Positions 33,901-46,796 of a stretch of DNA of 60,000 bases are shown piece after piece. The stretch comes from Adiantum capillus-veneris (taxonomy: Eukaryota; Streptophyta; Polypodiopsida; Polypodiales; Pteridaceae), in NCBI GenBank assembly GCA_014529385.2, contig CM043943.1:153802092-153862091 (forward strand), given 5' to 3'. The position numbers and the translations under genes are program-made. Under the pieces are notes generated by a model. The model ran no database searches. It was not told the origin of the DNA and worked only from the letters and a program-made list of their open reading frames with translations. The number at the start of each line of letters is the position of its first letter. The stretch's first letter is position 1.

Positions 33901-34542
33901 CTAAGAAAACACACACACAAATGGTATCTCAAAACCACTAGAATTTTATTCACCATATTTATATGTAGAACTCCTAGTAAGAAATTTATTTAAGGTAAAG
34001 TCGTTGTTAGAATCCTTGCAACCATTTTCAGCATTCGTACACCAAACACCACTTGTCTAAAATACAATCTACTAACTCAACATTTTCCATCCTACACTTT
34101 ATTAAAGATGAGTACTTAAAGTGAAAACTAAAAGCCACCCTTGTTGAGGAAACATGGATACAAGGTCCACCAAATGTCCAACCTAGACTACAAGAAAATA
34201 ATTAGAGATTTGGCTTAGATTTGGATTCAAAGGCCACCACTTATTCAAGTAAGATAACTCCACTTGTTTAAGACAGTAATGTTTGAAGCCCCACCACTTG
34301 TCCAACCTAGACATTGATTAAATTTTGGTAAGATTTATCACAAATCTAGAGTAGAATCAAGATTCTATGGCCAAGGTAGTCAAATATGTTAGACAACACA
34401 CAAAGCATAAGAGCACTCTAGATTCTCGTTGAGCATAAACTAAACAATAATCAAATGTTATATTCACTTGAGATTTCATCCATGAAAAATGAAAATGATG
34501 CATGTACTTGAGATTTCCATCCATGTACAATACTTTACAATG
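33901..34542. other. Spacer between the HAD-like gene and the SET exon
   Basis: No gene assigned. A few array words in the right-hand orientation appear (about 34165-34310). It may contain the promoter and first exon of the HAD-like gene. Confidence 0.5.
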
Positions 34543-35099
34543 TCAAGTAAAGTTATAGTCAGCAAACAACTCTTCTCCTGCTTCAACTTGACAAATAGTC
34601 TCAATGCATACATGGCCATATTCTTCTGACTTGATGTGTGAAGAGGTGCATTTATGCCAAGGTGGCAAATTTGGATCAAATGTATAGCGTACGTTGGGAC
34701 AGACATTTGTACTGTGAGAACTATTTATATAGCCCGACACGTTTCCTTCTTCTACACAACCAATAATGTATGATTGATCTTCCTCTTCTTCTATGTTTGG
34801 ATCCTCTAGAAGAGAATATTTATAAGCTCTTGGAAATATTTTGCATATCTTTTTCCAGTCTTGAAATCTATACTTATGCCCTCCATAGTTTAGAATAGTC
34901 AAACCACTTTCCAGGGTAGTATGCACAAATAGCCCATAACCAGCTCCTTCAATACATGAAAGTCGCACTTCAAAATCCACACCGTTAATATGGAAAATTA
35001 CATCTTTGGGAATAGGAAAAGTTGGTGTCCCAAAAGGATCTTCATGCCAATCATAGTGTGAAATACATCTAGTTTTTATATCACTTAACTCCTTTGTGT
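34543..35099 (-). other. Exon 3 of the fusion gene: SET domain
   Basis: It follows a TTCTTTTTGCAG acceptor and starts in the phase left by exon 2. It reads through DWHEDPFGTP, then the SET core: GAGYGLFVHTTLESG (S-adenosylmethionine-binding loop), YINSSHSTNVCPNVRY (the NHS-like active-site knot) and GEELFADYNFT before TGA. No post-SET cysteines are seen. Confidence 0.78.
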
Positions 35100-38000
35100 C
35101 TGCAAAAAGAAGAAAATATTATGCATAAAATAATGACAATATCAAAGAAAGATATCATTATTTTATAGTCCAATAGGTCCATTGTATGGAAGACTTAGAG
35201 TGCCTCTTACATGGTGCCTCCAAGGTTTCCAAAAAATAAAATCATTGGAAAAAAAAGGCCACTGTGTCTCCAATCTATTGCCCATTTGAAGCATAGAGAG
35301 AACCAAGGTCCACCACTTGTCCAAGCTAGACATGGAGCATTGACACAAGATCCAACACTTATCCAAGAACCCTATAGTATATGTGGTAACATGGGATGCA
35401 TTGATGCAAAAAAGTAGTCTAGCCTCCTCATCCATCTCTTTTTTCTTGTAGCCTAGAGGGATTAGTTTCAAGGTCTATCACTAGTCAAAAACTACACATA
35501 GAACATTGATACAAGGTTCCACCACATGTGAAACCTATCATCTCTAGTAGCATGGATGGTTTGATATCAAGGTTCATCGCGTGTCCTACCTATACTCTAT
35601 TGTAGCATATAGATTCTGGTTTGGTGGTACTACACTTGTCCAAACTTGGCTTGTTGTTGATATCTGGAGGTAATCAAGGGTCCTCCACTTGTCCAAGTTA
35701 GGCATATAAAACAATTGCAAGGTCCACCATGTGTACAACATATGATTGATTATAGCATGCATGGTCTTATTTCATGGGCAACCATCTTCTCTCCAACATG
35801 TGTCCAACCTCGGCTCCATTGAAGCATGGAGAGAAGCAAGGTCCACCACTTATCAAAGCTATTATTTTCTCCCAGTGCTTTCAAAACCCATAATACGTTG
35901 TACATGGGGGGGGGGGGGGGGATTCTTGTTTCAAGGTCCACCCCTTGGCTAAGATTGGATCCATTGAAACATAAAGAGAAGCAAGCTCTACCATTTGTCC
36001 AAGCTAGGAGCCATTGAAACATGAAAACCCCATAATATGTTGTATACGGGGGGTGTTTTTCAAGGTCTACCACTTGTCTAAGCTATGGTCCATTGGAACA
36101 TGGAGAGAAGCAAAGCTCCACCACTTTTCTAAGCTAGGATCCATTGAAACATGGAGAGAAGCAAGCTCCATTGTTTGTCTAAGCTAGGCTCCATTGGAAC
36201 ATGGAGAAAACAAGCTCCACCACTTGCCTATTATTGCATAGAGATTCTGGTTTGAAGGTCCACCACTTGTCCAACCTTGCCTTCATGTATGGAGATAATC
36301 AAGAGTGCAATGCTTCTCTAAGCTAGGGACATAAAAGAGTTTCAAGGTCCACTACATATACGATCTATGATGGGTTGTAGCATGGGAGGTTTCATTTTAA
36401 GGTTGACCACTTCTCCAGCTCCGCTTGTCCAACCTCAGATCCATTGAAGAATGGAGAATAAAGGTGTACCAACTCTCCAAAATAGGCAAGACAATCTCTA
36501 TAAAACCCATGAATTGTTAATATATGCTATGCTGTGGAGTTTTGTTTGAAGTTCCACTCCTTATCCAAGCTACAATCCATTGAAGCATGGAACTAAGTAA
36601 GATATATCTCTAGTCCAAGATAGGATCCATTGAAACATAGAGAGAATCAAGGTCCACCACTTGTCCAAGCTATGCATGGGTAATTGATATAAGGACCACT
36701 ACGTTTTCACCTATACTATGCTCTATCATGGATGGTTTCATATCCCACCAATTTTCCAACCTATTTAGTAGGTTGTATTATGGGGGTTTGGTTTCAAGGT
36801 ACTTCACTTGTCTAAGGTGGGTTCCATTGAACCATGGAGAGAAACAATGTCTACCACTTGTCCGAAATATGCTCCTTTAAAACATAAAAACAAGGTCCAC
36901 CACTTGTCCAAGCTAAAGTTTCTCTCCATTGAAGCATGGAGAGAAACAAGGTCTACCACCTGTCCAAAATATGCTCCATTGAAACATAAAAGCAAGGTCC
37001 ACCACTTGTCCAAGCTAATATAACAAATGGGTGTTGGTTACAAGGTGTACCACACTTGTCTAAACTAGTCTTCATGCAAGGTCTACCACATGTCCAAGCT
37101 ATATGAGCTTGTTTTGAAGGTCTACCACACCTCTTGAAATTAGGATCCATGTAAGGTCCACCTTTTGTCAAGCTATGCATTTAATGAGTACTAAAACTAA
37201 GTAAATTGCAGTACTTAAATACCTTTCCAAGCTCATTAAGATTTTGGTCTCTAAGGCCGGCCACCACCACATGTCTAATCTATGCTCTAATTGATTACTT
37301 ATGCTAGTTCTCAAAGTCCAAACATAAGCTCCCTTCTAGCAAGGTTAGTTTAAATTTAGGCTCCAGCACCTGTCTAAGCTAGGTTCAATTTATGAAGCAT
37401 CACCATTTAACCATGCTACGATCTAATGTATCATATCAAGGGGGTATTGATAAAAGGTCCAAAACTTATTGAGTTCAAGCTCTTAAGTAATTAAGTCTTT
37501 GTGAGTATTAAATGTTATAGTTTTAGTCTACAGATCCACCATTCAAAAACTCAAGTAATTTACTATTTACATTCAAACCTTGAATGCTTGAGATAAAAAA
37601 TACAAACTCAATCAATACTATATAAAGCAAAATCTAACATTAAGAGTATCAAATCAGTAACAAGAAACACTAACATGCACAAGAAACTCAAAACATACGT
37701 GTCTCCATTTCCAAAAAGTCCTCCATTGACAGAGGATGGTGTTGTTGTTGTTCTTCTTCTCTTTGTGGAGAGCACTCCTCTGTAACAGGCACAATGTCGC
37801 CTGATTGCGAAGTGGATTGTTGAAGTCCAGCCCATTTTTCTATATCTTCATGAGACTTAACAAAGTCTAGCAGCATGGTCTCCACGCTTTTTGCCTCCTC
37901 CACACTATCAATTAAGCAGATAACTTCTTTTTTCTGTTGTATTCCTTCTTGTGCAACCAAGGAGCCATCACCAAAAACATCAACAAGCTTGCGGTCTTCA

Positions 38001-40351
38001 AAACAATATGTACGAATGTAGTGCTTGACCAAAGCTCTTTTTTTGGCCTCCAAATATTGCAAATCTGACATATCGTTATCTGCTACTTGAAGAAGAGAAC
38101 AATCAATTGGCATGGGATGTTCCTCTGATCTTCTTCTCAGGTCTTCAAATGCATTGCCTTGTCCCAAGAAGGCAATAACTGTTAGGAATTGAATTTCTCC
38201 TTTGCAAGGAGCTGATGGAAAGTGATGCAATGCACCACAACAATGGTAGCTCAGATTATCTCCCATGGCGTGAAAGGCACATTGCAATTTTGTGAAGTTA
38301 GTGAAATCCACAAATGCAAGAAAGACAAATCCAGGATCTGTTGACCCTCCAGCAATAGCCAAGATCCCATCCAAAGCATTGTTAAATGTCTCCTCACTCC
38401 ACTTCAAATTGCCTCCAACGTTTTTTGTCATATCTAAAACACATAAGCCAATAGGCACTTTATTATTGAAGTGGCGCATCAAGTAGAGATTGCCTTCCAT
38501 TTGTAGGCTCACCACATAGATTGACCATGGCAAATCTCTAGGCTCAGTTTTCTCCTTTTGAAGGTGAATTGCCCATTGCATGTATTTTATTGCTCCATCT
38601 GGAAAAGCCATTTTCTTTGTTCCACGCGTCAAACTAGATCTGATCCATTCCTCGCATAGCATTAAAATTGTTTTATAAACAACATCATTGATGTTATACA
38701 TTTTGACCACCTCCTCCCAGTCTTTACATGGTGAAGACTCATTCAAATTGTTGAAGCCTTCAAGAAGTGCATCTTGAATCAATTTGTCTTGCTTCAACTG
38801 CTTGATTCGATCATACATGTCAGTTGCATCACCATCCTTTGCACTCTTTGACAGTAAAATCTTCTCATCTCTAATCTCTTCTTGAATAGTCTTTACCTCT
38901 GATTCCTCAAGGCCACAAAGGTATCTAAATACAGTTGTTGGGGGTTTCTTATTCTCCTCTTCTAGCTTTTCAATGATTTTTATCCAGCAATCATAAATTA
39001 AATCAGAGTACGTGACCATGTGTGCCTGTTTAGCAATCCAACTTGCTGCTGCACTCATTCTTGCCAATCGAAGAAAAGCCTAAAAATAAATAGAGAAATA
39101 ATTAAACTATTGAGCAAGATTTGTTAATTAAACACTATCAAAAAGACAAAGAAAATAACTTACATCCCATCCGGCACGAGATGCATGTCCCTCTGCAATT
39201 CCACTTGCTGCCTTTGGTGGTCGTCCTGAGAAGATCCATTGACTCCGTAAATGTCTCAATATTTGGCTGTAAGGTTGCTTGACATACAATGCCTGAGCCT
39301 CCTCATTTGCAATGGCAGATATAGCAGTTGCAACAAATGGAGGAGCATTCACAACAATGCGAGCCTTTCTAAATTTATACACGCTAATCAGTCTTTCAAA
39401 GATCTCTTTGTTGTTTTGTTCATTGTGAAGCAAAACTTTTGCAGCATAGATTGAATGCTGCCCATCAAGAATCCAATAATGATAATCTTTAATTTTTTGC
39501 TCCTCTACCTCTTCTACTGCCAAAGGAGTCCCCTTCTTTGATTTTGCATTTCGAACAGGCATCAAATATGCACATGCTGCAGGCTTGGTCGTACTCCGTG
39601 AAAATCCAAATAACACACTTTCAGCGTGTTTTTTATCCATAATACGTGCATTATAGTGATCAGGAGCAAGCCAACAATTTTGAATAGGGATATCAAATTC
39701 CCTATATTGGAAAGGAAAATAATTTATGTACTTATTCATTCCACCTGTATCTTTTTCTTGTCCTTTCATGGCCTCAGCTTCTAAAACATCTGGATCCACA
39801 ATTCTCATCTTTGACATTGAACCCTCTGTTGATGAGGATGCCAAAGATGCCTTGTCTACATCCAAAATGGAACTAGTTCGCTTAGCTTCTACTTTCTGCA
39901 CTTTTGCTTGCTTCTTTGTGGATGGTGGTCGTGAAGCTTTCACCTTTTTTCGTTGTAGTGTGGCAATGATGGAGCTTTGAAGTTGATCTGCTGTGATATT
40001 TGGATTTGATTCTGCAAACTTCCATCCTCGAGAAAACATTGTCTCTTCTTTGTTTCTAGACATGCGCTCCAATGCATATGCTCCTGGAGATAGTTGAAAT
40101 TCTAGATTCATTGGAACTAGAATGTCAATGCATTCCACCTCTGGATGACTATCAACTACAGAGACAGATGCTTCCACAACTTGTCCAACATCTTCAAACA
40201 AGCTGTCATTCTCCTTTTTGGCAATAAATAGATGCACCTTATGAAATTGTGCACCCTCTATACCATGTATGTCCAAATACCATTTCCTAAGATCATTGCA
40301 AGTATAGTCAACTGAGACAGCAACCCTTGCAACCTGTTTTTTTGGAGCCAT
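34543..40351 (-). CDS. ParB-like / methyltransferase-like / SET-domain fusion protein (three exons)
   Basis: Exon 1 is 40351-39164, exon 2 39079-37699 and exon 3 35099-34543; the three join in frame to 1,041 residues. The start is taken at MAPKKQ, because a TTTGTTTCAG acceptor just upstream implies a 5' untranslated exon. Residues about 220-310 look like a ParB/DGQHR nuclease-type domain (NCWLAPDHYNAR and WILDGQHSIYAAKVL). Residues about 600-800 resemble a beta-class N4/N6 DNA methyltransferase with the catalytic DPPY replaced (LDMTKNVGG, 611-619) and a FxGxG-like VDVFGDGS (762-769). Residues about 895-1041 form a SET domain (GAGYGLF, GYINSSHSTNVCPN, ELFADYNF). Prokaryotic ParB-methyltransferase fusions exist; addition of SET is unusual. 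SET proteins methylate lysines using S-adenosylmethionine. Splicing is inferred; ParB and SET are firmer than the methyltransferase call. Confidence 0.68.
35100..37698 (-). other. Intron 2 of the fusion gene, filled with motif array
   Basis: 2,599 bases from donor GTATGT (37698) to acceptor GCAG (35100). The interior from about 35.2 to 37.2 kb carries array copies in the CCACCACTTGTCCAAGCT (+ strand) orientation. A run of 16 G lies at 35906-35921. No gene inside. Confidence 0.65.
37699..39079 (-). other. Exon 2 of the fusion gene: helical and methyltransferase-like region
   Basis: The 5' part is Lys/Glu-rich and probably helical. The middle has a beta-strand pattern with LDMTKNVGG and VFLAFVDFTNFTKL. 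The C-terminal part has LVDVFGDGSLVAQEG, then VICLIDSVEEA, like a Rossmann glycine loop and acidic ribose-binding residue. The end is Gln/His-rich and low complexity before the donor. Confidence 0.65.
39080..39163 (-). other. Intron 1 of the fusion gene, 84 bp
   Basis: Donor GTAAGT (39163) to acceptor TTTTTAG (39080). It is phase 0 and AT-rich. The frame is open on both sides, and exon 1 would otherwise end after nine non-conserved codons. Confidence 0.8.
39164..40351 (-). other. Exon 1 of the fusion gene: ParB/DGQHR-like domain
   Basis: 396 codons. The N-terminal part (to about residue 130) has no recognised domain. A basic linker (KKVKASRPPSTKKQAKVQK) could be a nuclear localisation signal. 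The ParB-like fold is suggested by paired NARI and DGQHS motifs near residues 234 and 296. Confidence 0.7.
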
Positions 40352-40375
40352 CTTTCCTGAAACAAAAAAAACCAA

Positions 40376-40430
40376 ATGTTATTTTAACATATACTTTTTT
40401 GTAATGGATTAAGTTTGTGTGAATACAAGT
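40376..40430 (-). promoter_or_regulatory. Upstream flank of the fusion gene
   Basis: An acceptor-like pyrimidine tract (TTTTTTTTGTTTCAG) ends just before GAAAGATGG. This indicates that transcription starts further upstream, inside the motif array. No TATA box is assigned. Confidence 0.4.
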
Positions 40431-43400
40431 TCCACCACTTGTTCAAGCTAGATCTAAGCAAGTATACATAGTGATCATTTAAGCTAGTAAACTAAGGGAA
40501 GGGAGAAGTAAGGTCCACCACTTGTCCAAGCTCAGCTCTAGACAACATGGAGAGATTCGAGGTCTACTAATTGTCTAATATAGGCTAACTATATTGAAAC
40601 ATAGAGAGAAGCAAAGGTCCACCACTTGTCCAATCTAGGGTCCATTGAAACATGGAGAGAAGGATGCTCCACCATTTGTCAAAATAGGCTCCATTGAAAC
40701 ATGAAGAGAAGCAAGATGCACCATGTCTTTGAGATGCTAGGCTCCATTGAAATACCTTAAACCCATGATATTTTGTATATGTGGGGTTTAAATTCAAGGT
40801 CCACCACTTGTCCAACCTATTATCCCTAGTAGCATGAGTGGTTTGGTCTCAAGATTCACCACTTTTCCACTCTATGTCATTATATTAAGAAGATCTGGGT
40901 GTTAAGGTCCACCACTTGTCCAACCTATAAGGCTATATCTTAAATGGTATTATTTACCACCACTTGGAATGCACATGATGGGTTTTACATAGGGGTATGG
41001 TTCCAAGGTCCACCACTTGTCCAAGCTAACTCTATTGAAACATAGAGAGAATCAAAGGTCCACCACTTGTCCAAGCTAGGCTCCATTGAAACATGGAGAG
41101 AAGGATGCTCCACCATTTGTCCAAGCCAGGTTTGATTGAAACATGAAGAGAAGCAAGCTGCACCATGTCTCCAAAATGCTAGGCTCCATTGAAATATCTT
41201 AAACCCATGATATTTCGTACATGGGGGGTTTACATTCAAGGTCCACCACTTGTCCAACCTATTATCACTAGTAGCATGAGTGGTTTGATGTCAAGATTCA
41301 CCACTTTTCCACTCTATGTCATTATATTAAGAAGATCTGGGTGTTAAGGTCCACCACTTGTCCAACCTATAAGGCTATATCTTAAAGGGTATTCTTTCTC
41401 ACCACTTGGAATGACCATGATAGGTTTTACATGGGGGTTTGGTTCCAAGTTCCACCACTTGTCCAAGCTAACTCTATTGAAACATAGAGAGAAGCAAAGG
41501 TCCACCACTTGTCTAAGCTAGGGTCCATTGAAACATGGAGAGAAGGATGCTCCACCATTTGTCCAAGATAGGCTCCATTGAAACATGAAGAGAAGCAAGC
41601 TGCACCATGTCTCCAAGATGCTAAGATCCATTGAAATACCTTAAACCCACGATATTTTGTACATGGGGAGTTTACATTCAAGGTCCACCACTTGTCCAAC
41701 CTATTATCTCTAGTAGCATGAGTGGTTTGGTCTCAAGATTCACCACTTTTCCACTCTATGTCATTACGTTAAGAAGATCTGGGTGTTAAGGTCGACCACT
41801 TGTCCAACCTATAAGGGTGTTAAGGTCGACCACTTTATTCTTCTCATAGCGAGAAGTAAAGGTCCACCCCTTGTCTAAGCTAGGGTCCATTGAAACATGG
41901 AGAGAAGGATGCTCCACCATTTGTCCAAGGTAGGCTCCATTGAAACATGAGGAGAAGCAAGGTGCACCATGTCTCCAAGATGCTAGGCTCCATCGAAATA
42001 CATTAAACCCACGATATGTCATAGATGAGAGGTTTACATTCAAGGTCCAACACTTGTCCAAGCTATTATTGGTAGTAGCCTGAGTGGTTTGGTCTCAAGA
42101 TTCACCACTTTTCGACTCTATGTCATTATATTAAGAATATGCGCGTGTTAAGGTCCACCACTTGTCCAACCTATAAGGCTACATCTTAAAGGTTATTCTT
42201 TATTACCACTTGGAGTGACCATGATAGGTTTTACATGGGGGTTTCGTTCCAAGGTCCATCACTTGTCCAAGCTAACTCTATTGAAATATAGAGAGAAACA
42301 AAGGTCCACCACTTGTCCAAGCTAGGGTCCATTGAAACATGGAGAGAAGGATGCTCCACCATTTGTCCAAGATAGGCTCCATTGAAACATGACGAGAAGC
42401 AAGCTGCACCATGTCTCCAAGATGCTAGGCTCCATCGAAATACATTAAACCCACGATATTTCGTAGATGAGGGGTTTACATTCAAGGTCCACCACTTGTC
42501 CAAGCTATTATTGCTAGTAGCCTGAGTGGTTTGGTCTCAAGATTCACCAATTTTATTAAGAATATGTGGGTGTTAAGATCCACCACTTGTCCAACCTATA
42601 AGGCTACATCTTAAAGGTTATTATTTCTTACTACTTGGAGTGACCATGATAGGTTTTACATGGGGGTTTGGTTCCAAGGTCCACCACTTGTCCAAGCTAA
42701 CTCTATTGAAACATAGAGAGAAGCAAAGGTCCACCCCTTGTCTAAGCTAGGGTCCATTGAAACATGGAGAGAAGGATGCTCCACCATTTGTCCAAGGTAG
42801 GCTCCATTGAAACATGAGGAGAAGCAAGGTGCACCATGTCTCCAAGATGCTAGGCTCCATCGAAAAACATTAAACCCACGATATGTCGTAGATGAGGGGT
42901 TTACATTCAAGGTCCAACACTTGTCCAAGCTAATATTGGTAGTAGTCTGAGTGGTTTGGTCTCAAGATTCACCATTTTTCCACTCTATGTCATTATATTA
43001 AGAATATGCGCGTGTTAAGGTCCACCACTTGTCCAACCTATAAGGCTACATCTTAAAGGTTATTCTTTATTACCACTTGGAGTGACCATGATAGGTTTTA
43101 CATGGGGGTTTGGTTCCAAGGTCCACCACTTGTCCAAGCTAACTCTATTGAATCATAGAGAGAAACAAAGGTCCACCACTTGTCCAAGCTAGGGTCCATT
43201 GAAACATGGAGAGAAGGATGCTCCACCATTAGTCCAAGATAGGCTCCATTGAAACATGACAAGAAGCAAGCTGCACCATGTCTCCAAGATGCTAGGCTCC
43301 ATCGAAATACATTAAACCCACGATATTTTGTAGATGAGGGGTTTACATTCAAGGTCCACCACTTGTCCAAGCTATTATTGCTAGTAGCCTGAGTGGTTTC

Positions 43401-45790
43401 GTCTCAAGATTCATCACTTTTATTAAGAATATGTGGGTGTTAAGGTCCACCACTTGTCCAACCTATAAGGCTACAGCTTAAAGGTTATTCTTTCTTACTA
43501 CTTGGAGTGACCATGATAGGTTTTACATGGGGGTTTGGTTCCAAGGTCCACCACTTGTCCAAGCTAACTCTATTGAATAATAGAGAGAAGCAAAGGTCCA
43601 CCCCTTGTCTAAGCTAGGGTCCATTGAAACATGGAGAAAAGGATGCTCCACCATTTGTCCAAGGTAGGCTCCATTGAAACATGAGGAGAAGCAAGGTGCA
43701 CCATGTCTCCAAGATGCTAGGCCTCATCGAAAAACATTAAACCCACGATATGTCGTAGATTAGGGGTTTACATTCAAGGTCCAACACTTGTCCAAGCTAT
43801 TATTGGTAGTAGCCTGAGTGGTTTGGTCTCAAGATTCACCACTTTTCCACTCTATGTCATTATATTAAGAATATGCGCGTGTTAAGGTCCACCACTTGTC
43901 CAACCTATAAGGCTACATCTTAAAGGTTATTCTTTATTACCACTTGGAGTGACCATGATAGGTTTTACATGGGGATTTGGTTCCAAGGTCCACCACTTGT
44001 CCAAGCTAACTCTATTGAAACATAGAGAGAAACAAAGGTCCACCACTTGTCCAAGCTAGGGTCCATTGAAACATGGAGAGAAGGATGCTCCACCATTTGT
44101 CCAAGATAGGCTCCATTGAAACATGACGAGAAGCAAGCTGCACCATGTCTCCAAGATGCTAGGCTCCATCGAAATACATTAAACCCACGATATTTCGTAG
44201 ATGAGGGGTTTACATTCAAGGTCCACCACTTGTCCAAGCTATTATTGCTAGTAGCCTGAGTGGTTTGGTCTCAGGATTTACCACTTTTATTAAGAATATG
44301 TGGGTGTTAAGATCCACCACTTGTCCAACCTATAAGGCTACATCTTAAAGGTTATTATTTCTTACTACTTGGAGTGACCATGATAGGTTTTACATGGGGG
44401 TTTGGTTCCAAGGTCCACCACTTGTCCAAGCTAACTCTATTGAAACATAGAGAGAAGCAAAGGTCCACCCCTTGTCTAAGCTAGGGTCCATTGAAACATG
44501 GAGAGAAGGATGCTCCACCATTTGTCCAAGGTAGGCTCCATTGAAACATGAGGAGAAGCAAGGTGCACCATGTCTCCAAGATGCTAGGCTCCATTGAAAA
44601 ACATTAAACCCACGATATGTCGTAGATGAGGGGTTTACATTTAAGGTCCACCACTTGTCCAAGCTATTATCACTAGTAGCATGAGTGGTTTTGTCTCAAG
44701 ATTCACCATTTTTCCACTCTATGTCATTATATTAAGAATATGCGCGTGTTAAGGTCCACCACTTGTCCAACCTATAAGGTTACATCTTAAAGGTTATTCT
44801 TTATTACCACTTGGAGTGACCATGATAGGTTTTACATGGGGCTTTGGTTCCAAGGTCCACCACTTGTCCAAGCTAACTCTATTGAATCATAGAGAGAAGC
44901 AAAGGTCCACCACTTGTCTAAGCTAGGCTCCATTGAAACATGGAGAGAAGGATGCTCCACCATTTGTCGAAGCTAACTCTATTGAAACATGGGGGGTTTA
45001 CGTTCAAGGTCCACCACTTTTCCAAGCTATTAGTGCTAGTAGCATGAGTGGTTTTGTCTCAAGATTCACCACTTTTTCACTCTATGTCATTATATTAAGA
45101 ATATTAGGGTGTTAAGGTCCACCACTTGTCCAACCTATAAGGCTATATCTTAAAGGTTATTCTTTCTCACCACTTGGAGTGACCATGATAGGTTTTACAT
45201 GGGGGTTTGGTTCCAAGGTCCACCACTTGTCCAAGCTTACTCTATTGAATAATAGAGAGAAGCAAAGGTCCACCACTTGTCCAAGCTAGGGTCCATTGAA
45301 ACATGGAGAGAAGGATGCTCCACCATTTGTCCAAGATAGGCTCCATTGAAACATGAAGAGAAGCAAGATGCACGATGTCTCCAAGATGCTAGGCTCCATC
45401 GAAATACCTTAAACCCACGATATTTCGTAGATGGGGGGTTTACTTTCAAGGTCCACCACTTGTCCAAGCTATTATCGCTAGTAGCATGGTTTAGTCTCAA
45501 GATTCACCAGTTTTCCACTCTATGTCATTATATGAAGAATATCTGGGTGTTAAGGTCCACCACTTGTCCAACCTATAAGGCTATATCTTAAATGAATTTT
45601 TTTTTTACCACTTGGAATGTGCATGATATGTTTTACATGGGGTTTTGTTCCAAGGTCCACCACTTGCCCAAGCTAGATCTATTACATATATATTATACAT
45701 ACAATATTCAACTAGATTCCCTACCTATCATGTCCAGTAGCATGGATGCTCTAGCTTGAAGGTCCACCACTTGTCCAACCTATACTCTCT
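40431..45790 (-). repeat. Right motif array with about 430 bp higher-order tandem units
   Basis: About twelve tandem units of roughly 425-445 bp (for example beginning near 40585, 40985, 41427, 42231, 42656, 43098, 43965, 44390 and 45237). Each holds four or five copies of CCACCACTTGTCCAA plus framing words (TCCATTGAAACATGGAGAG, CTCTATGTCATTATATTAAG). Alternate units are more alike than neighbours in places (42231 with 43098 and 43965; 42656 with 44390), suggesting dimer-level duplication. A 90-codon minus-strand frame stays open in many units. Confidence 0.9.
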
Positions 45791-46721
45791 TATGTAAGGG
45801 AGATCTCGCTATAAATTCAAAACCTTCCCGCCTAAATTTAAAATATCCCTCCCAAATCTTAAATATCCCGCCTAAATTTTAAAATATCCCGCCCAAATTT
45901 TAAAATTCAAACTTTTTTATAAAAATTTAAATTTTACTACTTAAATTTAAAATATTCCACGCGAAATTGATTTTAAATTCAAGTTTACCACAAAAAGATA
46001 TCATTATACCACCTAAATTCAAATATGCAAACCTCAAATCATTATATTGTACATAAATTCAAACAAATTCAGATTAACAAGCCTAAACTGATATTAGTTT
46101 GCATAGATATGAATTTATCACACCTAAATTATGTCACCATGTTAGAGAGAGTGGTTAGGGAATTTGAACAAGGTCCACCACTTGTCCAACCTAGATACCA
46201 AGAAGGATTGAGTGTACAAGGTATTGTTTGGAGGTCCTTATAGTCCACTGGTCTCAAGGTCCACCACTTGTGGTAAGGGTCACCAAAAAGTGTATATATT
46301 CATCCAAAGAAATACACGTATTTTTGGTCTACATGTCCTAGTTTAAACCATTTATGTCCATTAGGTGTATCACTAAACAACACTACTATTTTTGAGAAAC
46401 AGAAGTTACAATCATATCTACAAATGGATTAGAGGAAAATCAGCTCAGCATACATCCAGAACTCGCTACAAGAATCGACTTTAACAGATCACGCAAGTAA
46501 GTCTTCCATTCAATTTTACTAGTATTACAATGTGTTAGTTATTTGTGATATTTATGTATGTATATATACTATGTGTGCATATCGTAATTAAGTGTAATTG
46601 TGTATCTGCATTATGTATGAGTATTACAATGAAATAACACAAATATACATACATACACATAGATAACACAGACGCACACATACATGAGCATGTATTTTCA
46701 AGAGAGAGATAGCAAGATACA

Positions 46722-46757
<36 letters not shown>

Positions 46758-46796
46758 TAAATACCTGTTTTTTAGAGAGAGGAGAGAGAAAGATAA
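45791..46796. other. AT-rich spacer with short repeats
   Basis: TATCCCGCC / AAATTTAAAA words repeat at 45820-45960. Two array words follow near 46165-46275, then AT-rich sequence and a (GA)n stretch near 46700-46757. No gene. Confidence 0.6.

Noticed and set aside
37688-39067. Treating the two long minus-strand ORFs (37688-39067 and 39128-40375) as separate genes
   Set aside because: A phase-0 intron with a GTAAGT donor and TTTTTAG acceptor joins them, and the apparent ends are intronic codons.
40585-45500. The series of 90-residue ORFs as a real gene family
   Set aside because: Each lies wholly within a tandem unit and includes the non-coding motif itself; there is no start context or domain. 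Kept only as a low-interest observation.
40431-45790. CRISPR-like regular repeats
   Set aside because: The short motif is irregularly spaced, there are no uniform spacers, and the surroundings are plant retrotransposons; it is an ordinary tandem repeat hierarchy.
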